From the NCBI GenBank assembly GCA_963813345.1, contig CAWEYR010000008.1:1-64000 (forward strand): DNA of 64,000 nt, given 5' to 3'. Shown piece by piece: positions 47,959 through 56,760 of this stretch. This stretch comes from CAWDDA01 sp963813345. Its GTDB lineage: Bacteria; Acidobacteriota; Blastocatellia; RBC074. The notes below the pieces were generated by a model that saw only the letters and a list, made by a program, of their open reading frames with translations, did no database searches and was not told the origin of the DNA. Every line of letters starts with the position of its first letter. Positions within the stretch are counted from its first letter, which is position 1. The position numbers and the translations under genes were made by a program.

Positions 47959-49233
47959 ATGGAAACGCTTGCATTGATCCTCGGCGGAGGACAAGGGCAG
48001 AGGCTCTACCCGCTGACTCAGATGCGCTCAAAGCCCGCAGTTCCGTTGGGGGGCAAGTACCGGCTGATCGACATCACCGTATCCAACTGCATCAACTCCG
48101 GCATTACGCAAATCTATGTGCTCACGCAGTTCAATTCCGCGTCTCTCAATCGCCACCTGTCGCGGACTTATCGCTTCAGTCCATTCTCAGACGGATTCGT
48201 CGATATTCTTGCCGCTGAGCAGACGCCTGACAATCGGGATTGGTTTCAGGGCACGGCCGACGCCGTCAGGCAGATCATGATTCACATCCGTGAGCTGAAG
48301 CCCGACAAGGTGTTGATTCTGTCGGGGGACCATTTATACCGAATGGATTATCGCAAGTTGATTGAGCACCACGACAAGACTGGAGCCGACATTACTGTCT
48401 CCGTGATTCCGACTGACGAACAAAACGCATCCGGTCTCGGCCTGCTCAAGACCAATGAGAATGGTCGGATCGTCGAGTTTCGCGAGAAACCAAAGGGCGA
48501 CGATCTCGCTCCGATGCGAGTCGATACCACCAGGTTCGGGCTCAGCGCTGAAGCCGCCCAAATGCGCCCGTATCTGGCGTCGATGGGAATCTATGTATTT
48601 CGCACCGAGGCTCTGCGGCAGCTATTGAAAGAGGCGAGTCACAATGACTTCGGACATCAGGTGATCCCAAATGCCATTGACCATCATCATCTGCAAGCGT
48701 TTTTTTACGATGGGTACTGGGAAGATATCGGGACAATCAAATCGTTCTTCAATGCAAACCTTGCGCTGGCGGATGCCGTCCCGCGATTCAATTTCTTCGA
48801 TGCAGAGTCTCCCATCTTTACCCACACCCGGTTTCTCCCGGGATCGAAAGTTGACCAGTGCACGATTACCAATTCAATCATCAGCGAAGGATGCATCATC
48901 AATCGCGCAGTGATCGAGCATTGCGTGATCGGCATTCGCTCGCGAATCGAAAGCAACGCTCGACTCAATGACACCTTGATCATGGGCGCGGATTACTACC
49001 AGACGCTCGAGGAGCTCGAATCAGATCGCCTCAATGGCATTCCGAGAATTGGTATTGGCGAAGGAGCAATTATCCGGCGCGCCATCATCGACAAGAACGC
49101 GCGTATCGGAGCGAACGTGAAGATCCTGAATGAGAAAGGCCAGGAAAACCACGACGCTGAGAACTACTCGATACGAGATGGCATTGTCGTTATCCCGAAA
49201 GACGCTGTGATTCAGGATGGAACGGTGATCTGA
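47959..49233 (+). CDS. glgC: Glucose-1-phosphate adenylyltransferase
   Basis: 424 residues after GAAGGAGTAACGAAAGAA. Forms ADP-glucose for glycogen synthesis. Sequence marks: LALILGGGQGQRLYPLTQMR (pyrophosphorylase signature), KPAVPLGGKYRLIDITVSNC, QGTADAVRQIM, LILSGDHLYRMDY, EFREKPKGD and a left-handed beta-helix C-terminus (SIISEGCIINRAVIEHCVIG). It is divergent from the KdpD-kinase gene across 86 bases. The product feeds glycogen, from which the TreY/TreZ pair and the debranching enzyme in the same window would make trehalose. Confidence 0.96.
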   Translation: METLALILGGGQGQRLYPLTQMRSKPAVPLGGKYRLIDITVSNCINSGITQIYVLTQFNSASLNRHLSRTYRFSPFSDGFVDILAAEQTPDNRDWFQGTADAVRQIMIHIRELKPDKVLILSGDHLYRMDYRKLIEHHDKTGADITVSVIPTDEQNASGLGLLKTNENGRIVEFREKPKGDDLAPMRVDTTRFGLSAEAAQMRPYLASMGIYVFRTEALRQLLKEASHNDFGHQVIPNAIDHHHLQAFFYDGYWEDIGTIKSFFNANLALADAVPRFNFFDAESPIFTHTRFLPGSKVDQCTITNSIISEGCIINRAVIEHCVIGIRSRIESNARLNDTLIMGADYYQTLEELESDRLNGIPRIGIGEGAIIRRAIIDKNARIGANVKILNEKGQENHDAENYSIRDGIVVIPKDAVIQDGTVI

Positions 49234-49241
49234 TTGCCAGG

Positions 49242-49318
49242 TGACGTTGTACCGCCTTAGGCGGAATGGTGACAATTCAAGTAACCAGGATTCCGCCTGA
49301 AGGCGGTACAACGCCTAC
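49242..49318. repeat. Double GTTGTACCGCC..GGCGGTACAAC inverted repeat
   Basis: GACGTTGTACCGCCTTAGGC GGAAT and ATTCCGCCTGAAGGCGGTAC AAC units face each other across a GGTGACAATTCAAGTAACCAG loop. Located between convergent glgC and the phosphotriesterase-like gene, 3 bases from the latter's stop, as a bidirectional terminator would be. Confidence 0.85.
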
Positions 49319-49321
49319 TTC

Positions 49322-50282
49322 TCAAATATCCTTCGCGGATTTGTCGACGAGCATCGTGTCTATCTGCTCGTCCGTGACGCCTCGCGCTTTCAGTGCGGGT
49401 ATCACATCATCGTGAATGTGCAGGTAATGCCATCGCGGAAATGTCCTGGCAAGCTTGTCCTCGGGTATCCAGTCATTGAAGCAGGCCGCATCGTGCGACA
49501 AGCACGAGTCTTGATGCGTGGCCGCGATCGCAAAGACGAACAACTGTTTCAACCCGATCCTCGAAGGGGAGAAAAGTGTCGACGCCGAACCGATCCATAC
49601 CCAGGTATGAGCCGTTGGCGATCAGTTCCTCGAGATAATCAATATCGGTCGTGTCTCCTGAATGACCAATGATGACTCGTGTGAGGTCGACTCCCTCTTC
49701 GAGGAAAATGCGTTGCTGTTCGAGTCCTCTTCGCGTCGCGGCATGCGTGTGAGTTGAAATGGGAACTCCGGTTTGCCGGTGCGCCTGCGCTACGGCGCGC
49801 AGGACTCTTTCCACTCCCCGCGTCACCCCCTGTTTGTCGGTTGCACACTTGAGGATTGCGGCCTTGACGCCAGTGTCTGCAATTCCCTTCTCGATGTCGT
49901 TCACGAACATTTCCGTCATCGGCTCGGGCCCGCCAAAAGGTCTGCCGGGTCCGCGCATGTGAAAGTACATCGGAACGTCGTTGTATGTATAAAGGCCCGT
50001 TGCTACGAGAATGTTGATGGGTGTGCGGGCTGCGATTAGCTGGATGCGAGGGATGTAGCGGCCCAGTCCTATCACTGTGAGATCGACAATCGAATCGACG
50101 CCCTTTTGCTTGAGCTCATTGAGCCGGACGATTGCCTGTTCGATTCGTGTTTGCTCGTCACCCCAGGGTTCAGGAAAGTTCTGAGAGATCTCTGTTGAAA
50201 GCACAAAGATGTGCTCGTGCATGAGCGTCGGACCGAGTTGCGAGGTGTCGATTTGACCTTTGACGGTGCTGACTGAGGGCAT
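49322..50282 (-). CDS. Phosphotriesterase-family (PLL-like) metal hydrolase (one frameshift)
   Basis: TIM-barrel with binuclear metal site: first pair GPTLMHEHIFVLS (HxH), bridging lysine AAILKCATDKQG, then VPISTHTHA, RVIIGHSGDTTD, and, after a shift near 49490, the last ligand SHDAACFNDWIPED. The first frame runs 50282-49473 and the C-terminal frame to 49322 (KARGVTDEQIDTMLVDKSAK, the usual ending). PTE-like enzymes are lactonases or phosphotriesterases; the loop sequences do not allow a choice. It follows glgC in convergent orientation with a hairpin between them. Confidence 0.88.
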
Positions 50283-50313
50283 TTCAGCCGGGGAGAGGAA
50301 GGGAGAGAGAAGA

Positions 50314-50402
50314 AGGTACGTTGTACCGGCTTTTAGCCGGAATCGTTGAATTCCGAACGCCGGGAATGCAAGATTCCGCCTTAAAGGCGGTACAACGTAC
50401 CT
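50314..50402. repeat. Double GTTGTACCGGC..GGCGGTACAAC inverted repeat
   Basis: GGTACGTTGTACCGGCTTTT AGCCGGAAT on the left and ATTCCGCCTTAAAGGCGGTA CAACGTACC on the right; the outer GGTACGTTGTACC boxes pair, while the inner stems carry compensating differences (CCGGC versus CCGCC). It separates two minus-strand genes. Confidence 0.85.
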
Positions 50403-50410
50403 TACCTTAC

Positions 50411-51757
50411 TTAGTCTTTCGAAGCAGTGGCCTGCCGCAGGTCCTGACTATCGATCGTATAGTCGAACCAGCCGATCATCATTTCCTCCCAGGTCTGCGG
50501 TCCCCATCGAACGACCTTGGTCGGATCCGGATTGAATTTGTTAGCTGCCGAGTTGTCGTGATGCGCCAGGCATTCGAGCTTGCTGCCCTTGGGAGCGGCA
50601 ATCGGTTCCTTCAACCAGTAGTTGAGCTGCCAGTTAAAGTCATAGCGCGGCACCTTGAGCACAACCTTTGACGTACCATCCGGATAAACAAGCGTGTATA
50701 CGAAATCCTTGCCGCGAAGGTGCATATGCGGCATGAAGCCCCATATGTGACTGTCTTCACGGAACGTGAAGGATGACTTCGACTCGTAGTTCGCTTCGCC
50801 CGCAGGGATGACGAGATCACGCGCGCTTGCACCACCGGACGTCATGAAGCGTTTCTCGACTGGTGTTTTGGCGAATACAAGACCAACCGCGGTGCGATCC
50901 TTGCCCGCTACACCATTTGTCGTGAAGTGCATCTGGAATACAAGAACGGAACCCTTTTTGACGAGCTTCGCGATTCCAGGTTTCAACACTAGCGGACTCA
51001 TTCCGGGAGCCCATCCAATGAGCATGCCGTCGCGTTGCCGGCTGGCAGCGGTCGCAGCATTCGGAGCATTACCTTCGGTGTTTTCTCGCCGCTGATTCTC
51101 CCCAAGTCCGGCCAGATTCCCTCTTAAGAGGCCTTCCGGTGGAACGGGTCCGTTGCCGGGCTCAAGGACATTCACAATCACGTGATGCACGAGCGCCGGA
51201 TTGCCTCGCTTGATCTCCGCTGCCGAGACATATTTGTCTTCCGTGAATTTCGTATGAACCACGAAGTGCTGGTATGCCACTACTCCGTCGGCCGGGACAC
51301 TGTACTCTTCGGTTATTGGAAGGATGACGTCCGGTTTCCCAATGCTCCAGCCCTCCTGCCGCAGTTTCGGTGGTGCGGGCAGGTCCTTCGGATCGCCTTC
51401 CTTTGCTCCGCCATCGACCCACGCGACGATCGTGTCAATCTCTTTTTGCGAGAGCCGTCGATCATTCACGAATTCGCTATAGTGCGGATCAGCAAGCCAG
51501 GGTGGCATGCGGCGCTCAGCAACCACTTCACGAATCGACTTCGCCCACGGCCTCACCTGCTTGTAATCCAGGAAAGCCATGGGTGCCGTCTCTCCAGGCT
51601 GATGGCACGAGGCGCAATTATTGAAGATGATTGGCGCGACGTCCTTGCTGAAGGTCACCGTGGCGGGCGAGCCTTTGGCGCGGCCATCACCTTCAGAGAA
51701 CGAAAGAACTCCAAATACCGCAGTCAATACAAGGCAAAGGGCGATGTTTCGTTTCAT
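50411..51757 (-). CDS. Secreted cytochrome c-like / PHM-type copper monooxygenase-like protein
   Basis: 448 residues after CAGGAGAGAGTTCG. Signal peptide (residues 1-21), then a haem-binding-type motif CASCHQPGETAPM and cytochrome-like helices (RRMPPWLADPHYSEFVNDRR, LSQKEIDTIVAWVDGGA). The C-terminal half resembles type II ascorbate-dependent (peptidylglycine-hydroxylating-like) monooxygenase domains: PALVHHVIVNVLEPG, VFQMHFTTNG, SHIWGFMPHMHLRGKDFVYT and LECLAHHDNSAANKF, rich in histidine and methionine that can bind copper. The fusion is common in secreted proteins of soil bacteria; the substrate is unknown. Confidence 0.82.
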   Translation of the reverse strand: MKRNIALCLVLTAVFGVLSFSEGDGRAKGSPATVTFSKDVAPIIFNNCASCHQPGETAPMAFLDYKQVRPWAKSIREVVAERRMPPWLADPHYSEFVNDRRLSQKEIDTIVAWVDGGAKEGDPKDLPAPPKLRQEGWSIGKPDVILPITEEYSVPADGVVAYQHFVVHTKFTEDKYVSAAEIKRGNPALVHHVIVNVLEPGNGPVPPEGLLRGNLAGLGENQRRENTEGNAPNAATAASRQRDGMLIGWAPGMSPLVLKPGIAKLVKKGSVLVFQMHFTTNGVAGKDRTAVGLVFAKTPVEKRFMTSGGASARDLVIPAGEANYESKSSFTFREDSHIWGFMPHMHLRGKDFVYTLVYPDGTSKVVLKVPRYDFNWQLNYWLKEPIAAPKGSKLECLAHHDNSAANKFNPDPTKVVRWGPQTWEEMMIGWFDYTIDSQDLRQATASKD

Positions 51758-51852
51758 CGAACTCTCTCCTGACTATTCTGATAGGTTCACGTTGTGTTCA
51801 AGGACCAGCGTACCGGTCTAACATAGTATAACGCACAACAGATCGTCACTCG

Positions 51853-51930
51853 TTACAGCTCTTTTGCAGATTTCGACTTCAACTGTAGGAACCGGAAGCC
51901 GTATTCTTCGACTGCAGTTCGAAACTCGCG
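51853..51930 (-). pseudogene. Possible C-terminal remnant beside repeat
   Basis: The minus strand reads REFRTAVEEYGFRFLQLKSK then SAKEL and stops at 51853. The upstream part of the frame is formed by the repeat at 51940, so only about 25 codons look genuine. It may be the end of a gene truncated at the repeat, or chance. Confidence 0.25.
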
Positions 51931-51939
51931 AGCGCCGGA

Positions 51940-52030
51940 TTTGGAGTGCGGTGACTTGTCACCGCTTTTCGTCCGCCTCGAAAATTCCGACACGAAGACT
52001 AAAGCGGCGCCAAGCCGCCGCACTCCAAAT
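51940..52030. repeat. TTTGGAGTGCGG inverted repeat (second copy)
   Basis: Right arm AAAGCGGCGCCAAGCCGCCG CACTCCAAA is almost identical to that at 16918-17007; the left arm is diverged (GTGACTTGTCACCGC instead of GCGGCTTGGCGCCGC). The loop retains TTTTCGTCCG. It lies 10 bases upstream of the gluconate-dehydrogenase-subunit gene start. Confidence 0.85.
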
Positions 52031-52039
52031 TCAGTCGTC

Positions 52040-52635
52040 ATGAAGATCAAATCTCACCCGTCGCGCCTTTATTTCGAGTGTCGCAGCTGCGGTTACGGTC
52101 GAGTCGGTCTGGGCAGATGTGGCAGCAGGTCAGCCTTCGGTACTCACGGCTCCGCAGCGCAAAACACTCAACGCCGCCGCCAATGAGATCATCCCTGGAG
52201 CTCGCGGTGCACTTTCTGCTACCGAGGCAGGTGCTGTCGATTACATCGAGACGCTGCTCGCCAGGGTTCCTGAGTTAAAGAAGCAAGCCGAAGCCTCACT
52301 CGCACGTCTCGACAAGATCGCCGTGACTCGCTGGAAACGTTCTTCCTTTGATCAATTGACTCCGGCCAACCGTATTGCGGCACTTCGCGCATTCGAACGG
52401 GAGTCGGCCAGGACTGGAGCGGGCGAATCGCTTATACAGTGCCGGTGGCAATTTGTTCGCATTGCTGCGTGATCTGGTCTACGAAGGCTATTACACAAGT
52501 CCAAAAGTCTGGCCGCAAATCGGCTATGAGTTTCATCCGACGAACCGAAAAGGCCCCGTGATGGAGGCCTTCGACGAGTCGATCCTTGCGCGGATGAAGG
52601 GCCGTGCAAAGAACTATCGCGAGGTCAAGTCATGA
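52040..52635 (+). CDS. Gluconate 2-dehydrogenase subunit 3-like protein (frameshifted)
   Basis: With the ATG at 52040 and one shift near 52055, a twin-arginine-type signal appears (TRRAFISSVAAAVTVESVWA). The body TAPQRKTLNAAANEIIPGAR, AVDYIETLLARVPELKKQAE and, after a second shift near 52430, NLFALLRDLVYEGYYTSPKV, GYEFHPTNRKGP matches the PF13618 family. This subunit carries the flavoprotein partner through the Tat pathway and stabilises it. Its stop overlaps the start of the GMC gene by 4 bases (ATGA). Confidence 0.85.
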
Positions 52636-54240
52636 GACAGGAGCGTGCTGACGTACTTGTGATCGGATCGGGCGCAGCGGGCGCGGCCGTTTCGAAGCGT
52701 CTGACTGATCTTGGGGCGAAGGTTGTCTGTCTCGAACAGGGGGACTGGGTCGACCCATCCGCATACCCTTCGACGCGGCCGGACTGGGAAGTTCAGCTGC
52801 GCAGAGGCCCGTGGAATTTCAATCCAAACATCAGAAAGTTGAAAGAGGACTATCCGGTGACCGCCGGAGGTAAGCATCCGCCTGAAGTGCTCATGTTCAA
52901 CGCAGTCGGCGGCAGTACTATCCATTGGACCGGTCATTTTCCAAGGTTTCGCCCCTCCGATTTCAGAGTCCGCTCGCTTGACGGTGTTGCTGACGATTGG
53001 CCGATCACCTACGAGGAGCTCGAGACGTTTTACGATGCCAATGATCGTGAGATCGGTGTCTCGGGAATCTCAGGTGATCCGGGCAATCCTCCACGCAAAG
53101 AGCGAACAACTCCGCCGCTACCATTGGGCGTTCTCGGTGAGACTATCGCCAAAGCCTTCGACAAGCTCGGATGGTACTGGTGGCCGTCGGACAACGCGAT
53201 CATCTCGCGCAACTACGATGGAAGACTCGGTTGCACTCTGCATGGAAAATGCATGTTCGGTTGCCCAATCGGCGCCAAGGCGAGTACAGATGTCAACTAC
53301 TGGCCGAAGGCGATCAAGGGCGGAGCCGTGCTGAAGACGCATGCCAGGGTGCGCGAGATACCTTCTTGACGCCCAGGGGCGCGCGCGCGGCGCTGTCTAC
53401 CACGCGAACGATGGCAGCACGCACGAGGCTCTGGCGCGAGTCGTAGTCATTTGTTGCAACGGCGTCGGCACACCGCGCCTTCTGCTCAATTCAAAGTCGA
53501 ATCTCTTTCCGAATGGTCTCGCAAACTCTTCCGGCCTTGTCGGCAGGAATTTCATGTTGCATCCATTTCGCATGGTTGAAGGCGTCTTCGAAGCGAAGAT
53601 GGATGGCTGGTATGGCCCGTTTGGAGTGCCGCTGATGAGTCAGCACTTCTACGAAACCGATCTCAAGCGCGGATTCATTCGTGGCTATACGTTTCAGATC
53701 GAACGTTCGTTTGGTCCTCTTCACCAGGCGTGGGGCGGCTTTGCGGGCAAGCCGATTCCGTGGGGCGCAGATCATCATCGAGCGATGAAGAAACGTTTCG
53801 GACATGTCGCCCGCGTTACGTTGCTTGGTGAAGACCTCCCTGATGAGCAGAATCGAGTCGAGCTCGATCCGGTCGAAAAGGACTCCGACGGCATTCCTGC
53901 CGCTCGCGTCACCTATTCCTATAGCGAGAATAGTCTGAAGATGCACGAGCACGCACGGCGGATGTCCGTTCAAGTACTCCAGGCCGCGGGTGCGTACGAG
54001 ATTCTCGACAGCGGTGTTATTCAGCCGGCGTTTCATCTTCTGGGAACTGCGCGAATGGGCAACGACGCGAAGAAATCGGTGGTTAACCGCTGGCATCAGA
54101 CGCACGACGTAAAGAATCTTTTCATTGTTGACGGAAGTTCGTTTGTGACAAGCGCCGGCGTCAATCCCACTTCAACGATCGGAGCACTCGCCCTCCGCGC
54201 CGCCGAAGGAATCTGGGAAAGACGAAGCGAATGGCAGTGA
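52632..54240 (+). CDS. GMC oxidoreductase, gluconate 2-dehydrogenase flavoprotein type (one frameshift)
   Basis: N-terminal FAD site VLVIGSGAAGAAVSKRLTDL with ECLEQG-like end CLEQGDWVD; AVGGSTIHWTGHFPRFRPSD; CTLHGKCMFGCPIGAK (a cysteine-rich segment typical of this group). The frame breaks near 53350 and resumes at ARGAVYHANDGSTHEALARV, through GTPRLLLNSKSNLFPNGLAN, FHLLGTARMGNDAKKSVVN (active-site His region) and VDGSSFVTSAGVNPTSTIGA. Together with the Tat-signal subunit it should form a periplasmic sugar or sugar-acid dehydrogenase that passes electrons to a cytochrome; no cytochrome subunit gene is adjacent. Confidence 0.9.
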
Positions 54241-54246
54241 GAAAAC

Positions 54247-54341
54247 AGGGGTCGGGGGTCAGGGGTCGGGGTATGGAGTTCAAGCTTTAGCTTGCTCTCC
54301 ACAATCGAGCTACCAACGAGCAAGCTGAAGCTTGAACTCTA
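54247..54341. repeat. Heptad-flanked inverted repeat (GGGGTCA)n, left-heavy
   Basis: Left side GGGGTCGGGGGTCAGGGGTC then GTATGGAGTTCAAGCTTTAG CTTGCTC; right side GAGCAAGCTGAAGCTTGAACTC. The right-hand C-rich heptads are missing, and the right arm runs straight into the TTG start region of the next gene. Confidence 0.85.
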
Positions 54342-54586
54342 AACAAAGCATAACCCTTTTCGTTAATGGCAAGCGCGTAACCGTGGCTGCAGGCAGTATG
54401 GTGTCAGCTGCAATTGCCGAATCGGGCGTAGCGGGGTTTCGGCGCTCGGTGACCGGAGAGCTTCGAGGTCCACTTTGCGGAATGGGTATCTGTTTTGAAT
54501 GTCGAGTCACGATTGACGGTCAGGAGCATTCGCGCAGCTGTTTGATCCCTTGCCGCGCTGGTATGGAAGTCCGAACTGATGCCTGA
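54332..54586 (+). CDS. 2Fe-2S ferredoxin-like subunit (hydroxyproline/opine dehydrogenase gamma type)
   Basis: 84 residues; no ATG fits, and the first usable codon is a TTG at 54332 that lies within the right arm of the repeat. The body ITLFVNGKRVTVAAGSMVSA, GPLCGMGICFECRVTIDGQE and HSRSCLIPCRAGM gives the cysteine spacing of small plant-type ferredoxins (CxxxxCxxC...C). Such subunits (LhpF, HcnA, OoxA families) carry electrons from FAD dehydrogenases. It overlaps the FAD subunit gene by 8 bases. The repeat may have replaced the native 5' end and start. Confidence 0.87.
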   Translation: MNSKQSITLFVNGKRVTVAAGSMVSAAIAESGVAGFRRSVTGELRGPLCGMGICFECRVTIDGQEHSRSCLIPCRAGMEVRTDA

Positions 54587-55868
54587 CCGAGTTCATACTT
54601 GTGACGTGCTTGTTGTGGGTGGCGGACCAGCCGGAATGGCGGCTGCCTGTTGCGCGGCTGAAGATTCGAGCAACGTCACACTTGTTGATGACAATCCAGA
54701 GCCTGGAGGTCAAATCTGGCGCAGCGGTGAGACGGCGCCGCCTTCGACCGAGGCACGGCACTGGTTCGATAGAATCAAAAACAGCAACCTTCACCTCATT
54801 CGAGGAGCCAGGGTCTTCGCTCGACCAGCCCAGGATGTTCTCTTAGCTGAGACTCTCGAAGGCGTTTGTGAACTGCGATACAGCAAGCTCATTCTTGCCG
54901 CGGGCGCGCGCGAGCGTTTTCTTCCGTTCCCTGGATGGACGCTTCCAAACGTGACAGGGGCAGGCGGTCTCCAGGCGCTCGTCAAATCCGGATTGGCGAT
55001 CAAGGGTAAGAGAGTTGTCGTAGCCGGATCGGGTCCGTTGTTGCTCGCCGTCGCAGCTTACCTGAAAACTGCCGGCGCAGATGTACGTCTGATAGCTGAA
55101 CAGGCGCGCCGGCGGAAATTGCTTTCATTCGGCCTTGTGCTGGTTTCACAAAAGGGAAAGGCTGGCCAGGCGATGGCGCTGAGGGCAAAGCTGAAGGGCA
55201 CCAAATACCTCACAGGATGCTGGCCGGTCGCGGCGGGTGGAAATGGAAAACTTGAATCGGTAACTTTGCAACTGGGTTCAAGAACGCGTGAGGTCGAATG
55301 CGACTATCTTGCGTGTGGCTTTCACCTTGTACCCAATGTAGAGCTCCCGCAACTGCTCGGATGCGAGCTGCTTGACGGTCGCGTCGTTGTCGATAGCTTT
55401 CAACAGACATCCGTGCCAGGAGTATTCTGCGCGGGCGAGTCGACAGGCATCGGAGGTCTGGAGTTGTCACTGGCGGAAGGCCAGATTGCCGGGTACGCTG
55501 CTACAGGAAGCCGTTCGAGCGGCGGAAAGCTTCTTTCATGAACGTGAACGGCACAGGCGATTTGCCGATACACTCAACGCCACGTTTGCTCTCAGGCCCG
55601 AGCTTAGATCTCTTGCCGCAGATGACACATTTGTTTGCCGCTGCGAAGATGTCAGCTTTGAGCGAATGCGAGCATGCAGCTCGTGGCGCGAAGCGAAATT
55701 GCAGACGCGAAGCGGAATGGGCCCGTGCCAGGGACGAATATGCGGAGCTGCTGCTGAATTCCTTTTTGGCTGGGGAGCCGAATCCGTTCGACCTCCGGTT
55801 TTTCCAGCGAGGCTTGAAGCCCTGGCGGCCACGCGGCCGGCACAAAGAAAGTTGAGAAAGCGCGATGA
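54579..55868 (+). CDS. FAD/NAD-binding dehydrogenase alpha subunit, LhpE/HcnB-like (frameshifted)
   Basis: A pyridine-nucleotide-type two-dinucleotide-fold flavoprotein: VLVVGGGPAGMAAACCAAED, DDNPEPGGQIWRSGE, LILAAGARERFLPFPGW and GLAIKGKRVVVAGSGPLLLA, with GVFCAGESTGIGGLELSLAE near 55480. A shift near 55520 leads to a C-terminal BFD-type 2Fe-2S domain (DDTFVCRCEDVSFERM, TRSGMGPCQGRICGAAAEF). The ending is uncertain; one more shift would give a stop at 55868 with ATGA overlap to the next gene. This layout matches the alpha subunit of D-hydroxyproline dehydrogenase and related opine or cyanogenic dehydrogenases. The oxidase-like beta subunit is not in the window. Confidence 0.87.
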
Positions 55869-56755
55869 CTATGGTGTGGAAGGGCGTGATGCCAGCGATC
55901 ACGACCAGCTTTAACGAAGATCTGACAATTGATTACGGCTTTGTAGGACGGCACGTCGCATGGCTGATAGACAATGGTTGCACTGGCATTGTCACGCCCG
56001 GCTCACTTGGCGAGGGCAATACGCTGACGTTTGAGGAACGAAGTGCGGTCTGGACCACGGTCGTAAAAGCAACTGCAGATCGCGCGCCAGTGATTGCGGC
56101 GATCTCGGCGCTGAGTACGGCTGAAGCCGTCGAACAGGCGAAAACGGCCGAAGCAAAAGGTTGTCGGGGACTGATGGTCCTTCCACCGTATGTCTACAAG
56201 GGAGACTGGCGCGAGATGAAGGCACACGTCACAGCAGTGTTCAACTCAACCCCGCTTTCCTGCATGCTTTATAACAACCCAATCGCATATGGCACCGACT
56301 TCCTGCCCGAGCAGATCGCGGAGCTGGCTGACGAGAACGAGAACTTTCATTCAGTTAAGGAGTCGAGTGCAGACGTGAGACGCGTGACTTCGATTCGCGC
56401 TCTGGTTGGTGACAGGCTGGCCGTTTTTTCAGGCGTGGACGATGCGATTGTCGAAGCTATTGCGGTCGGTGCGGTCGGGTGGATTGCGGGCCTGGTAAAC
56501 GCGCTGCCCAAAGAATCGGTAGAGCTCTTTGAGTCAGCAATCAAAGGTGAAACGGAAAAGGCAATGAAGCTCTACAACTGGTTTCTACCTCTGCTGCGAC
56601 TCGACACCGTTCCAAAGTTCGTTCAACTCATCAAGCTTGTTCAGCAGGAGGTTGGAATGGGCAACGCGCGTGTGCGCCCGCCACGTCTGGAACTTGCGGG
56701 AACCGAGCTCGAAGAGATGAGACGTCTTATCAGATCCTCAATAGGTGGAAGGTAG
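55865..56755 (+). CDS. DapA-family lyase, probable pyrroline-4-hydroxy-2-carboxylate deaminase or keto-deoxyglucarate dehydratase
   Basis: 296 residues. A TIM-barrel Schiff-base enzyme: GVMPAITTSFNEDLTIDYGF, GIVTPGSLGEGNTLTFEER, catalytic tyrosine in CMLYNNPIAYGTDF, Schiff-base lysine in FHSVKESSADVRRV, then VFSGVDDAIVEAIAVGAVGW. Two DapA-family reactions make 2,5-dioxopentanoate: deamination of the pyrroline from hydroxyproline, and dehydration/decarboxylation of 5-keto-4-deoxyglucarate. The flavoprotein neighbours favour the first; the glucarate-dehydratase-like gene at 7024 makes the second possible. The next gene is the semialdehyde dehydrogenase that uses the shared product. Confidence 0.88.
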   Translation: MTMVWKGVMPAITTSFNEDLTIDYGFVGRHVAWLIDNGCTGIVTPGSLGEGNTLTFEERSAVWTTVVKATADRAPVIAAISALSTAEAVEQAKTAEAKGCRGLMVLPPYVYKGDWREMKAHVTAVFNSTPLSCMLYNNPIAYGTDFLPEQIAELADENENFHSVKESSADVRRVTSIRALVGDRLAVFSGVDDAIVEAIAVGAVGWIAGLVNALPKESVELFESAIKGETEKAMKLYNWFLPLLRLDTVPKFVQLIKLVQQEVGMGNARVRPPRLELAGTELEEMRRLIRSSIGGR

Positions 56756-56760
56756 AAAAA

